From Brevibacterium sp. (GTDB lineage: Bacteria; Actinomycetota; Actinomycetes; Actinomycetales; Brevibacteriaceae): a DNA stretch of 64,000 bases. The notes beneath the pieces were generated by a model that saw only the letters and a program-made list of their open reading frames with translations, made no database searches and had not been told where the DNA came from. Position numbers and translations under genes: made by a program. The stretch spans positions 21,946 to 85,945 of the forward strand of contig NZ_JALAHB010000219.1 of NCBI RefSeq assembly GCF_022712115.1. Direction: 5' to 3'. Shown in pieces: positions 14,888 to 24,318 of the stretch; position 1 is the stretch's first letter; every line of letters begins with the position of its first letter.

Positions 14888-16465
14888 ATGGACCATCCCG
14901 CAGTCGGTGAGCCGAAGACGGCCTCGGTCGTGCCGGGCTCTTCCACCCAGAGCGCTGAGGACCAGGGTGCTCCCGCTTCGGGTGCGTTCACGCAGTACCC
15001 GCCGGTCCTCGATCCCCGTCCCCGTTACCGCCGTCGCAGGCTCGAGGCGAAGTACAGGCGCAGGCGTGTCGCAGTGGGTGGGGCGGCCCTCGCCGTGGTC
15101 ATGACGGCGACGGTGGGAATCGTCGCAGCGGGGAAGCTGCAGTCCAACCTCTCCTCGGCACCCATCCGGGAGGAAGGCACGGGGATCGCATTCGGCGACG
15201 AACAGGGCACCAACCTCCTGATCCTCGGTTCCGACACCCGCGATCTGGACGGTGACTCATACGGGGACGCGGCCGGTGCGCGCAGTGACGCGATGGTGCT
15301 GGCTCATCTGTCCGCGAACGAGAGGCGGATCGATGCTGTGCAGATCCCCCGCGACACGATGATGGAGCTTCCTGCCTGCCCGGACACCGGAGCCGGTGCC
15401 TCCGAGGCGCACTACGGGGTGGTGAATGCCGCGCTGAACTTCGGTCCCAGCTGTTCGGTCGCCGCGATCGAAGCCCTCTCCGGAGTGCACATCGATCACT
15501 TCATCGAGATGAACTTCGAGGGCTTCCAGTCGATGGTTGATGCGATGGACGGCCTGCCGGTGTGTCTGCCGGAGCCGCTCGAAGACCCCAGGGCGAACCT
15601 GGACCTGCCCGCGGGAGAACAAGTCGTCAGCGGAGAGGACGCACTGGCCCTGGCGCGCACCCGCCACGCGGTGGGGGACGGCAGCGACATCGCGCGCATG
15701 GGGCACCAGCAGCAGGTGATGTCTGCGATCGTGCAGCGTGCGAAGAGCACCGATGTGCTCACTCGACCGGATCGTCTCTACGGATTCCTCGACGCGGTCA
15801 CCTCGTCGATCACGGTCGATCCTGAGCTCGACTCCCTGACGGCGCTCGCCGCTCTGGCACGGACTGCGGCAGGTGTGGAGAACGAGCAGATCACCTTCTC
15901 CGTCATGCCATGGGAGGCAGAGGAGAACGATCCCAACAGGGTGGTGGCCGGGAGCGGAGCCGCGGAGGTGTTCGCGCGGATCGGGGAAGACGTGCCGATA
16001 GACGGTTCCGAGCCCGAGCCGGACAGCGATGCCGGTCTGAAGGAGACCGATGCGGAGGAGCACCTTCCGGCGCCGCCGCAGTCGCCGGTCGCGGTTGAGA
16101 ACGCCTCGACCCTCGACGGCAGAGCGGGAGACCTCGCACAGGTACTGGAGGAGAAGGGGTTCGCGGTTTCCGGCACCTCCACCGCCGCCCGGTTCGCGAG
16201 GCAGACCACCGTCCGCTTCGACGGCTCGCGGCGTGCACGGGAGACCGCCGAGGCCCTGGTGGAACGACTCGACCTCGGCCTGGCTCCCGTGGAGGGCCTG
16301 CAGGACGGGGTGGTCGTGGTCCTCGGCACGGACGTGGACGACGTGCTGGGCCTGGGGGACGGCGCAGGAGCCGGCGGCGAGACAGACGACGATGAGCGGA
16401 GCGCGGACGGAAGCGCTCAGCCCTCACTCGACTCCAGCTCTGCAGACTCCGCGATGTGCGGCTGA
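14888..16465 (+). CDS. LytR-CpsA-Psr (LCP) family wall polymer ligase
   Basis: A 525-residue membrane-anchored protein. A basic stretch (YRRRRLEAKYRRRR) precedes one membrane helix at about residues 61-82. The LCP domain follows, with NLLILGSDTRD, RSDAMVLAHL and the catalytic-core IPRDTMMEL. The C-terminal part is a LytR_C domain (about residues 400-500) with an acidic Ser-rich tail. LCP enzymes transfer lipid-linked wall polymers (teichoic acid or arabinogalactan-type) onto peptidoglycan outside the cell. The ATG at 14888 is fixed by GAGGAGGAGA. It is somewhat less GC-rich than neighbouring housekeeping genes. Confidence 0.93.
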   Translation: MDHPAVGEPKTASVVPGSSTQSAEDQGAPASGAFTQYPPVLDPRPRYRRRRLEAKYRRRRVAVGGAALAVVMTATVGIVAAGKLQSNLSSAPIREEGTGIAFGDEQGTNLLILGSDTRDLDGDSYGDAAGARSDAMVLAHLSANERRIDAVQIPRDTMMELPACPDTGAGASEAHYGVVNAALNFGPSCSVAAIEALSGVHIDHFIEMNFEGFQSMVDAMDGLPVCLPEPLEDPRANLDLPAGEQVVSGEDALALARTRHAVGDGSDIARMGHQQQVMSAIVQRAKSTDVLTRPDRLYGFLDAVTSSITVDPELDSLTALAALARTAAGVENEQITFSVMPWEAEENDPNRVVAGSGAAEVFARIGEDVPIDGSEPEPDSDAGLKETDAEEHLPAPPQSPVAVENASTLDGRAGDLAQVLEEKGFAVSGTSTAARFARQTTVRFDGSRRARETAEALVERLDLGLAPVEGLQDGVVVVLGTDVDDVLGLGDGAGAGGETDDDERSADGSAQPSLDSSSADSAMCG

Positions 16466-16562
16466 TCTCTCCCGGGCCGAGACGGGGTCGCCCCGCAGCG
16501 CGTACGGCATGTCGCGGGTCTGATACGCAGCGTTCGCCTGCCGAACGAGCGGGTGCGGCAGG

Positions 16563-17618
16563 ATGGGTTCCATGAATGGGGCGAACCGACCGCAGCCTAC
16601 GCAGCCGGATCTGCCGGGAGGGCAGGCAGCGGGGCCGCGCAGACCTATGCCGTATCCGCCTCCGGGCCAGCCTCCTCCGGGGAACGGAGCGCAGCTCCCG
16701 CCAGGGAGCGGGAAACGACACCCGCCCGGCGCGGCGCAGCACCCGCCCCACGGAGCGGCGCCATTCCCACCGCCCGGCGCGGCACCGTTCCCGCCGCCCG
16801 GCGCGGACCGCACTCCACCGCCGAAGCCGGAGAGAGTGCCACCGCCGCGGCCGCACCGCATCCCACCGCCGCGGCCGGAGCGAGTGCTGCCCCGGTCATC
16901 CCCGGACGTGCCGGGGCGGAAGCAGACGAAGCCGCGGGGACAGGACCCGGTGCCCAGCTGGGGGCGCGACCTGCGGCGGCTGCTGCTCCTGGCGCTGGTG
17001 GGTGCACTCGTCGCAACCGTGCTCCTCGGACTCGCGCGGCTGGGGCTCCTGCGGGACAACAGCCATGAACCGGTCGAAGGCGGTCCGGTCTGGGCCGGGA
17101 TCTGCGCTGTGTTCCCCGCGCTCATGTTCGGGTTCCTCGTCCTCGACACGGACCGTCCCGACCTCGGCTTCCGGAGCCGAGGCCTGGCGTCGCTCATGCT
17201 GCTCGGGACGGTTGCGGCCTCTCTGATCCACACCGCACTGATGATGACGTGGCCGCTCATCCTCGGTGCCCGCGCCGTGCCCGGGACCAATGCCGCAGAG
17301 CTGAGCTCCAACTTCGCGAGCATCCTCGTGGTTCTCGTCTTCGTCCTTGCGGCGACCGCATGGTTCGCCGTCACGATCCTCATGATGCTCACCGTGACGC
17401 CGCGGGCGATCGTGGCTGGGGCATTCTGGGGCGTGATCCTGGCGGGGCTGCCGGTGCTGGCGTTCCTGGGAGAGATCTTCCTCTTCATGCTCATGGGCGT
17501 GCGCCTCTTCGAAAGCCCTCCCACCCTGACGGGGCTGGCGGTGTGGAGCGCTGCCGCGGTGGCCGGCCTCGGCGTGCTGGCCCTGGTGAGCGCCCTCCGC
17601 GGCCGCCCGGAGCGGTAG
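16563..17618 (+). CDS. Proline-rich membrane protein of unknown function
   Basis: A 351-residue protein that I do not recognise. The first about 130 residues are a Pro/Gly/Arg-rich cytoplasmic arm with PPPG-type repeats (for example HGAAPFPPPGAAPFPPPGA). About six membrane segments follow, beginning RRLLLLALVGALVATVLLGLA and ending GLAVWSAAAVAGLGVLALV. Such proline-rich arms on small membrane proteins are common in actinobacteria and may mediate protein contacts. The start is ATG at 16563; the ATG at 16572 has a slightly better upstream AGGATGG. There is no clear operon partner. Confidence 0.75.
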   Translation: MGSMNGANRPQPTQPDLPGGQAAGPRRPMPYPPPGQPPPGNGAQLPPGSGKRHPPGAAQHPPHGAAPFPPPGAAPFPPPGADRTPPPKPERVPPPRPHRIPPPRPERVLPRSSPDVPGRKQTKPRGQDPVPSWGRDLRRLLLLALVGALVATVLLGLARLGLLRDNSHEPVEGGPVWAGICAVFPALMFGFLVLDTDRPDLGFRSRGLASLMLLGTVAASLIHTALMMTWPLILGARAVPGTNAAELSSNFASILVVLVFVLAATAWFAVTILMMLTVTPRAIVAGAFWGVILAGLPVLAFLGEIFLFMLMGVRLFESPPTLTGLAVWSAAAVAGLGVLALVSALRGRPER

Positions 17619-17625
17619 CTCCGCC

Positions 17626-17646
17626 GCACACGCCAGCCGCGTGTGC
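17626..17646. terminator. Short hairpin before the RND gene
   Basis: Arms GCACACG (17626-17632) and CGTGTGC (17640-17646) leave a 7-base loop, 8 bases after the stop codon of the proline-rich protein gene. There is no T run. It may be a terminator. TAGAAT just downstream (about 17656-17661) could be a -10 element for the following gene. Confidence 0.35.
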
Positions 17647-17700
17647 TACGCCGCGTAGAATGCTCTTGGCCGCCGTCCGCCCCTGTGCTCAAGGAGCCGT

Positions 17701-20700
17701 GTGCATTCCCTCACCGGACTCAGTCTGAAGAACCGTGCCCTCATCGCCCTGGTGACCGTGTGCGCCGCAGTGTTCGGCGTCATCGGGACGTCCAGCCTCA
17801 AGCAGGAGCTGTTCCCGGAGTTCGAGCTGCCGCAGGCCTTCATCTCCGCGCAGTACGAGGGCGCCACGCCCGAGGCCGTGGAGAGCGAGGTGACGGAGCC
17901 CCTCGAGTCTGCACTCACGGGAGTGGCGGAGGTCGAGTCCGTTCAGTCGACCTCGGCGGCGGGGTCCGCACAGCTCGTCGTCGAGACGGAGTACGGCACC
18001 AACTCCGATGACGTGGTCCGCTCCCTCCAGCGCGCCGTCTCCCAGGTGGAGGGCTCGCTGCCGGACGGGGTGGAGCCCCAGGTGCTCGCCGGCGGCCTCG
18101 CGGACTTCCCGGTCATGATGCTCACCGTCACCGGTGGCGAGGACGTCTCCGCCCTCGCCGCGGACATGCGCGACGTGGGCGTGCCGGAGCTGCAGGACGT
18201 GGACGGCGTCCGGAGCGTGGACGTCACCGGTGATCAGCCCATGCAGGTCTCCATCACCGCGCGTGAGGACGACCTCGAGGACGAGGGCGTGAGCATCGAC
18301 GCGCTCTCCGGTCTGCTCCAGGCCAACGGCATCCCCTCGGCACCCGGCCAGCTGCGCACCTCGGAGGGCTCCGCGCCTGTGCAGGTGGGCAGCCGGCTGG
18401 AGTCCGTCGACCAGATCCGCGACCTCATCCTCACCGGCGCGGACGGCCCGGTGAAGGTGAGTGACGTCGCGGACGTGGAGCTCACGGAGGAGGCGGCCAC
18501 CTCCGTCTCCCGCGCGGACGGCAAGGACGCGCTCAGCGTCATGATCATGAAGAAGCCGGACGGCAACACCGTCGACATCTCCCACGGCGTGAACGAGAAG
18601 CTCGACGAGATCGCCACCTCCCTGGGCTCCGACGTGCAGTTCACCACCGTCTTCGACCAGGCTCCGTTCGTGGAGCAGTCAATCGAGGACCTGCTGGTGG
18701 AGGGCCTGCTCGGCCTGGCGTTCGCGGTGCTCGTCATCCTCGTCTTCCTCCTCAGCGTCCGTGCCACGATCATCACGGCGATCTCCATCCCGGTCTCCCT
18801 GCTCATCACCATGATCGGCCTGTGGATGAGCGGGTACACCCTCAACATGCTCACCCTGGGCGCACTCACCATCAGCGTGGGCCGGGTGGTGGACGATTCG
18901 ATCGTCGTCATCGAGGCGATCCGCCGCAGGCACTCCCTGGGCGGGGACAAGCTGGAGAACATCCGCGCCGCGGTCGCGGAGGTCGCCGGCGCCATCACGG
19001 CCTCCACCCTCACCACCGTGGCCGTGTTCCTGCCCATCGCCTTCGTGGGCGGGCAGGCCGGCGAGCTGTTCCGTCCGTTCGCGCTCACCGCCTCGCTCGC
19101 ACTCCTGGCCTCCCTGTTCGTGGCGCTCACGATCGTGCCCGTGCTCGCCTACTGGTTCCTCTCCCGGAGGGGCAAGCTCGCCAAGCTCTCCGCGGAGCAG
19201 AAGCGCCGGTGGAAGACCGAGCGCTCCGGTCTCCTGCGCGAGTGGAAGGCGGAGCGGAAGGCCGCGCGCAGGCGCCCCGTCGACGCCGCGCACCCCTCCG
19301 GCCGCCGCGCCACCTCGGAGCTGCCGGTCGTGGGTCAGCACGCAGAGCCGGCGGAGCCCGAGGCGGCCGCACGGATCGACGAGCTCGACGCCATGCGCAG
19401 CCCGGTCACCCGCCTGCAGAAGACCTATGTGCCGGTGGTCGGCTGGACCACCCGGCATCCCGTCATCGTCCTCGCCGCCGCACTCGTGGTGTTCGTGGGC
19501 ACGATGGCGATGACGCCGCTGCTGAAGACCGAGCTGTTCGGCGACACGGGCGAGGCCGTCGTCCAGATGACCCAGGAGTTCGGCCCGGAGGCGGACCTCG
19601 AGGAGGCCTCGGACGAGGCCCGCGAGGTCGAGGACCTGCTCGCGGACCAGCCCGGCGTCACCTCCAGCCTCGTCTCCATCTCCGGCGGCGGGGACATGAT
19701 GAGCATGGGTGCCTCCGGCGGGCTCAGCGGCACGTACGTCGTCAACCTCGAAGAGGACGTGGACATCCCCTCGTTCGCGGCGCAGCTGCAGGACGAGGTC
19801 GACGCCCTGGACACGTCCGGCGAGATCGAGGTGCTCAGCGCGGGCACCATGCCCGGCGGCTCCACGGTGGACGTCAAGCTCACCTCCAACGACACCGGCC
19901 TGCTCGAGGAGTCCGCGGACTCCCTGGGCGCGGATCTGCGGGAGCTGGACGAGATCCAGACGGTCGCCGACGACATCTCCGCCGTGCAGCCGGTGGTGGA
20001 GGTCCGGATCGACCACGAGGCCGCTGCGGAGTACCAGCTCACGGAGGCCGGGATCGGCCAGGTCGTCTCGCGAGCGATGCGCGGTCAGCAGCTGGGCCAG
20101 GTGATCATCGACGACGTGGACCACAGCGTGCTCCTCTACGACGGCACCGTCGAGGATCTCGACGATCTGCGCAGCCTCGAGCTGCCCGGCGTCGAGACGG
20201 TCGAGGCGCCCGCACCCGAGGCCCCGGCCCCGGAGTCACCCGCGCCCGGTCCCGGCGGCCTCGGCGACGGCGGTGCCGGTGAGGGCGGCGAAGGCGCGGC
20301 GCCCGCCCCGCAGGTGCCCAGCGGGTCCGTCCAGCAGCCCACCACTGTGGAGCTGGACGAGGTCGCGGACGTCGAGGAGGTCACGACGGCTCCGACGATC
20401 ACCCGCGTGGACGGCCTGCGCGCCGTCACCGTGAGCGCCACCCCGGCCGGCGACGACCTGGGCGCGGTGAGCACGGCGGTGCAGCAGGCGATCGACTCGG
20501 CGGACCTGCCGGACGGCGTGCAGGCGGAGATCGGCGGCGCCACGGCGGAGCAGGACGAGGCCTTCATGCAGATGGGCATCGCGATGCTCGCGGCGATCCT
20601 GCTGGTGTTCGTCATCATGGTCGCGACCTTCAAGTCGCTCATCCAGCCGTTCATCCTGCTGGTGTCCATCCCGTTCGCCGCGACCGGCTCGGTGGGCCTG

Positions 20701-21564
20701 CTGCTGCTCACGGACACCCCGCTGGGCATGACGGCGCTCATCGGCCTGCTCATGCTGATCGGCGTGGTGGTGACGAACGCGATCGTCCTCATCGACCTCA
20801 TCAACCAGTTCCGCGGGCACGGGGCGGATCTGCGCACGGCGATCGTCCAGGGCGCCCGCCTGCGCTACCGGCCCATCATCATGACCGCGGCGGCGACGAT
20901 CTTCGCCCTCACGCCCATGGCGCTGGGCGTCACCGGCGGCAGCGTGTTCATCTCGCAGCCGCTGGCGATCGTGGTGATCGGCGGACTCATCTCCTCGACG
21001 ATCCTCACGCTCATCCTCGTGCCCGTGCTCTACCAGCTGGTGGAGGGTGCCAAGGAGCGCCGTGCGGAGAAGCGTGAGATCAAGGACTTCACGCGGGACC
21101 AGGCGGCCGCATGGCGGCCGGAACCTGCGATGGCAGGTGCTGCTGCGGCTGGTGCGGGGGCTGGTGCTGCTGCGGGTGCTGAGAGCTCGACTGCGCCCGG
21201 GGCGCCCTCGGCGGGCGCTGAGCCGGCGCGGCCGGACGCGGCGGACTCACCGGCCGGTCCGGATCCTGCGGGAGCCGGATCGGACACCGGTGAGGTCCGG
21301 CTGGCGGACTCCGGTGCCGAAGCCGTCCCCGAGGCGGGTGCCGAGTCCGCCGGGGCCGCCGGGGCCACAGCACGGTCCTCGCTCGAAGCAGGCGGTCCGG
21401 ACGCGGATGAAGAGGCTCCGGCACGACCCGCTCGGGTGGAGCGCACCTTCAGCGACGAGGCGCTGCTCGCGGACGACGCACCGGCAGAGAGCGAGTCCGG
21501 CCACGTCGGCGAGGATCCCGAGGCGGAGGGTGACTCCGGCGACGCCGAGCCGGGGAAGCACTGA
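17701..21564 (+). CDS. RND superfamily efflux transporter (AcrB/HAE1-like)
   Basis: A 1287-residue inner-membrane pump. The first helix (about residues 12-30) and the FELPQAFISAQYEGATPEAV porter start match AcrB-type RND proteins. Further landmarks are the TM2-TM6 block from about residue 335, the proton-relay helix GALTISVGRVVDDSIVVIEA with its two Asp, and the second half starting near residue 580. Unusual parts are a charged linker (about 495-565), a Pro/Glu/Gly-rich insertion (about 837-880), and a C-terminal tail of some 160 residues rich in Ala, Gly and acidic residues. Proteins of this kind use proton flow to export lipophilic compounds. No membrane-fusion partner is adjacent. The start is GTG with AAGGAG 5 bases before it. 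Confidence 0.92.
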   Translation: MHSLTGLSLKNRALIALVTVCAAVFGVIGTSSLKQELFPEFELPQAFISAQYEGATPEAVESEVTEPLESALTGVAEVESVQSTSAAGSAQLVVETEYGTNSDDVVRSLQRAVSQVEGSLPDGVEPQVLAGGLADFPVMMLTVTGGEDVSALAADMRDVGVPELQDVDGVRSVDVTGDQPMQVSITAREDDLEDEGVSIDALSGLLQANGIPSAPGQLRTSEGSAPVQVGSRLESVDQIRDLILTGADGPVKVSDVADVELTEEAATSVSRADGKDALSVMIMKKPDGNTVDISHGVNEKLDEIATSLGSDVQFTTVFDQAPFVEQSIEDLLVEGLLGLAFAVLVILVFLLSVRATIITAISIPVSLLITMIGLWMSGYTLNMLTLGALTISVGRVVDDSIVVIEAIRRRHSLGGDKLENIRAAVAEVAGAITASTLTTVAVFLPIAFVGGQAGELFRPFALTASLALLASLFVALTIVPVLAYWFLSRRGKLAKLSAEQKRRWKTERSGLLREWKAERKAARRRPVDAAHPSGRRATSELPVVGQHAEPAEPEAAARIDELDAMRSPVTRLQKTYVPVVGWTTRHPVIVLAAALVVFVGTMAMTPLLKTELFGDTGEAVVQMTQEFGPEADLEEASDEAREVEDLLADQPGVTSSLVSISGGGDMMSMGASGGLSGTYVVNLEEDVDIPSFAAQLQDEVDALDTSGEIEVLSAGTMPGGSTVDVKLTSNDTGLLEESADSLGADLRELDEIQTVADDISAVQPVVEVRIDHEAAAEYQLTEAGIGQVVSRAMRGQQLGQVIIDDVDHSVLLYDGTVEDLDDLRSLELPGVETVEAPAPEAPAPESPAPGPGGLGDGGAGEGGEGAAPAPQVPSGSVQQPTTVELDEVADVEEVTTAPTITRVDGLRAVTVSATPAGDDLGAVSTAVQQAIDSADLPDGVQAEIGGATAEQDEAFMQMGIAMLAAILLVFVIMVATFKSLIQPFILLVSIPFAATGSVGLLLLTDTPLGMTALIGLLMLIGVVVTNAIVLIDLINQFRGHGADLRTAIVQGARLRYRPIIMTAAATIFALTPMALGVTGGSVFISQPLAIVVIGGLISSTILTLILVPVLYQLVEGAKERRAEKREIKDFTRDQAAAWRPEPAMAGAAAAGAGAGAAAGAESSTAPGAPSAGAEPARPDAADSPAGPDPAGAGSDTGEVRLADSGAEAVPEAGAESAGAAGATARSSLEAGGPDADEEAPARPARVERTFSDEALLADDAPAESESGHVGEDPEAEGDSGDAEPGKH

Positions 21565-21568
21565 GGCC

Positions 21569-22510
21569 GTGACGCCTGAGCCGGTGGATCCGCTGCCGGA
21601 GCGGCGCCTGCCGCTGAGCCGGCGGCAGGTGATCGCGGAATCCCTCGTGGTCGCCGGCCTGTCGCTGGGGGAGTCCGCGGTCTACGCCGTGGTCCGGCTC
21701 ATCGACATGCTCTCCCGCGCCCCGCTGGCGGAACAGGAGGCGAAGCTCAACACCTCCGCCTCGGAGCGCCCCTGGTTCGACCTCGTCTACCAGCTGCTGG
21801 GCAACGGATTCGCGCTCGTCCCCGTCGCCCTCGTGCTCGTGCTGCTGGGGCGCGACCGCCTGCTGCTGCGCGGCCTGCGCGCCGCGCCGTGTGCCTCACC
21901 GCTTCCGGAACCTCCGGGGGCCGGCGCGCAGATGCAGCTCCCGGGTGCGCAGTGCGCTGAGCAGGAGCCGGGAAGAGGGGCGGAGGCCGCCGAGGCCCAC
22001 TCGCCTCCCGGAGTGCTCGCGCGGCTGGGGGTGACCCGGGCTCCGGGCCGGGACCTCGGGCGCGGGGTGCTGCTGTTCGTGCTGATGGGCGCGGGCACGC
22101 TGGGTGTGTACGCGGCCGGCCGGGCGCTGGGGATGACGGCGCAGATCCAGACGGACAACCTGGGCGCGCACTGGTGGACCGTGCCGGTGCTGCTGTTCGC
22201 CGCCGTGAAGAACAGCCTGCTGGAGGAGGTCCTCCTCATGGGCTACTTCCGCATCCGGCTGCACATGCTGGGGCTCTCCCCGTGGACGGTGATCGTGGTG
22301 CTCGCGGTGTTCCGCGGCAGCTACCACCTGTACCAGGGCGCGGGGCCGTTCGTGGGCAACGTGGCGATGGGCCTGGTCTTCGGCTGGTGCGCGCTGCGCT
22401 GGGAGCGCCGGCGGGGCGACACGATCATGCCCTTCGTCTGGGCACACCTTCTGCTCGACGCCGTGGGCTTCCTCGCCCCGGGAGTCCTGCACATGGTGGA
22501 CGCGGGGTAG
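21569..22510 (+). CDS. CPBP family intramembrane glutamic endopeptidase
   Basis: A 313-residue polytopic membrane protein starting 4 bases after the RND stop (GTG at 21569). The Abi/CPBP motifs are visible: EEVLLMGYF (the EE pair), FRGSYHLYQG (FxxxH) and WAHLLLDAVGF (HxxxD). Family members are intramembrane proteases related to Rce1 and are tied to prenyl-protein processing, bacteriocin immunity or signal protein cleavage. The tight spacing to the RND gene suggests co-transcription. The hydrophilic loop at about residues 108-160 is variable and low-complexity. Confidence 0.88.
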   Translation: MTPEPVDPLPERRLPLSRRQVIAESLVVAGLSLGESAVYAVVRLIDMLSRAPLAEQEAKLNTSASERPWFDLVYQLLGNGFALVPVALVLVLLGRDRLLLRGLRAAPCASPLPEPPGAGAQMQLPGAQCAEQEPGRGAEAAEAHSPPGVLARLGVTRAPGRDLGRGVLLFVLMGAGTLGVYAAGRALGMTAQIQTDNLGAHWWTVPVLLFAAVKNSLLEEVLLMGYFRIRLHMLGLSPWTVIVVLAVFRGSYHLYQGAGPFVGNVAMGLVFGWCALRWERRRGDTIMPFVWAHLLLDAVGFLAPGVLHMVDAG

Positions 22511-22523
22511 GCCCTCGACGGAC

Positions 22524-22587
22524 GACACCCGCTTCTCGTCCTGGACGCCCGGAAACTGCCGGGTGCCCAGGACGAGAAGCGGGTGTC
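22524..22587. terminator. Long palindrome, family I copy a, at a convergent junction
   Basis: Perfect 21-bp arms at 22524-22544 and 22567-22587 (core ACACCCGCTTCTCGTCC) continue after one mismatch into seven more pairs (22546-22552 with 22559-22565), leaving a 6-base loop AAACTG. It sits between the convergent CPBP and fumarase genes. Related copies lie at 29853-29926 and 39971-40042, also between convergent genes. A bidirectional terminator is likely; a dispersed repeat origin is also likely. Confidence 0.8.
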
Positions 22588-22610
22588 ATGGGGCTGAACT
22601 CAAGGAGCCG

Positions 22611-24314
22611 TCACACGCGTGTGCCGTCTCGCACCGTTCGGGTCCGGCCCAGCTGCAGGCCGGTGTCGCGCGCCTGCGCGAAGAAGTCGTTGCCCTTGTC
22701 GTCCACGACCACGAAGGCGGGGAAGTCCTCCACCCGGATCCTCCACACCGCCTCCATCCCCAGATCCTCCATGTCGAGGACGGAGACCTCGGTGATGCAG
22801 TCCGCGGCCAGCCGTGCGGCCGGGCCTCCCACGGAGCCCAGGTAGAAGCCTCCGAACTCGCGGCACGCCTGCGTCACGGCCGCCGATCTGTTGCCCTTGG
22901 CGAGCATGACCAGGGAACCTCCGGCGGCCTGGAAGTCCCGGACGTAGGTGTCCATCCGCGCGGCGGTGGTGGGGCCGAACGACCCGCTGGGCATGCCCTC
23001 GGGGGTCTTCGCCGGTCCGGCGTAGTAGACGGGGTGGTCGCGGAAGTAGGCGGGCAGCTCCTCACCGGCCTCCAGCCGCTCCCGCAGCCGGGCATGGGCG
23101 ATGTCCCGGGCGACGATCATCGTGCCGGTGAGGGACAGCCGGTCGCCGACGGCGCATGCGCTCAGACGCGCGCGGATCTCCTCCATGGGGAGGTCGAGGT
23201 CGATCGCGGTGACCTGACCTGACTCGATCTCCTCCGCCCGGCCCGCGGCGGGCAGGAAGCGGGCCGGATCGTGCTCGAGCTCCTCCAGGAAGACGCCCTC
23301 ACGATCGATCCGCGCGACGATCTGGCGGTCGGCGGAGCAGCTCACCGCCAGGGCCACGGGCAGCGATCCGTTGTGCCGCGGCAGGCGGATCACGCGGACG
23401 TCGTGGCAGAAGTACTTGCCCCCGAACTGGGCGCCGAAGCCCAGATGGCGGGTGAGCTCCAGGACCTTCTCCTCGAACCGGGGATCCCGGATCCCGTGGC
23501 CGGTCTCCGCATCGCCGGTCTCCGGCAGCCCGTCGAGGTGGTGCGCACTGGCCAGCTTGGCCGTCTTGAGGGCGTGCTCCGCTGTGGTGCCGCCGATGAC
23601 GACCGCCAGATGGTAGGGCGGACAGGCCGCCGTGCCCAGGGTCGCGATCTTCTCCGCCAGGAAGTCGAGCATCCGCTGCTCGTCGAGGATCGCCTTCGTC
23701 TCCTGGTACAGGAAGGACTTGTTCGCGCTGCCGCCGCCCTTCGCCATGAACAGGATCTCGTAGCCGTCCTCGGAGTCGAGCGCGATGTCGATCTGCGCGG
23801 GGAGGTTGGTGCCGGTGTTGACCTCCTCGAACACCCCCAGCGGCGCGAGCTGCGAATAGCGCAGATTCAGCTCCCGGTAGGCCGCCTCGACGCCCGTAGC
23901 AAGATGACGCGCATCCTCCCCGTCCGTGAGCACATCGACGCCGCGCTTGGCCGTGATGATCGCGGTCCCGGTGTCCTGGCACATCGGCAGCACCTCTCCC
24001 GCGGACACGCATGCGTTCTTCAGCAGGTCCAGGGCGACGAAGCGATCGTTCGCGCTCGCCTCGGGATCGTCGAGGATGCTGCGCAGGGAGGCCAGGTGGT
24101 CGGGACGCAGGAAGTGCGAGACCTCGGTGAACGCGCGCTTCGCGAGCTCGCTGAGCACCTGCGGCTCGATCTCCAGGAAGGTGCGCTCCCGTCCGGCGAT
24201 CTCCGTCCGCCGCACCTGCACCCCCTCGCTGCCGAGGTGGCGCATGGGCCGGGTGCTGCGCCCCACGGGCAGCAGCTCGGCATGGTGCGCGGTGTCCTTC
24301 ACAGGCTGTGTCAT
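22611..24314 (-). CDS. Class I (Fe-S) fumarate hydratase, possibly mesaconase
   Basis: A 567-residue enzyme of the FumA/FumB type, which hydrates fumarate to malate using an oxygen-sensitive 4Fe-4S cluster. The cluster motif MCQDTGTA is near residue 115, [11 protein letters not shown] follows, and the C-terminal beta domain contains [23 protein letters not shown]. Some class I fumarases act on mesaconate instead, giving citramalate, and sequence reading alone cannot separate the two. The ATG at 24314 begins 4 bases after the CoA-transferase stop. GAGGAG lies directly against that ATG, so the true start may differ by a few codons. It is the second gene of a minus-strand operon divergent from a GntR regulator. 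Confidence 0.93.
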   Translation of the reverse strand: MTQPVKDTAHHAELLPVGRSTRPMRHLGSEGVQVRRTEIAGRERTFLEIEPQVLSELAKRAFTEVSHFLRPDHLASLRSILDDPEASANDRFVALDLLKNACVSAGEVLPMCQDTGTAIITAKRGVDVLTDGEDARHLATGVEAAYRELNLRYSQLAPLGVFEEVNTGTNLPAQIDIALDSEDGYEILFMAKGGGSANKSFLYQETKAILDEQRMLDFLAEKIATLGTAACPPYHLAVVIGGTTAEHALKTAKLASAHHLDGLPETGDAETGHGIRDPRFEEKVLELTRHLGFGAQFGGKYFCHDVRVIRLPRHNGSLPVALAVSCSADRQIVARIDREGVFLEELEHDPARFLPAAGRAEEIESGQVTAIDLDLPMEEIRARLSACAVGDRLSLTGTMIVARDIAHARLRERLEAGEELPAYFRDHPVYYAGPAKTPEGMPSGSFGPTTAARMDTYVRDFQAAGGSLVMLAKGNRSAAVTQACREFGGFYLGSVGGPAARLAADCITEVSVLDMEDLGMEAVWRIRVEDFPAFVVVDDKGNDFFAQARDTGLQLGRTRTVRDGTRV

Positions 24315-24318
24315 CTCC

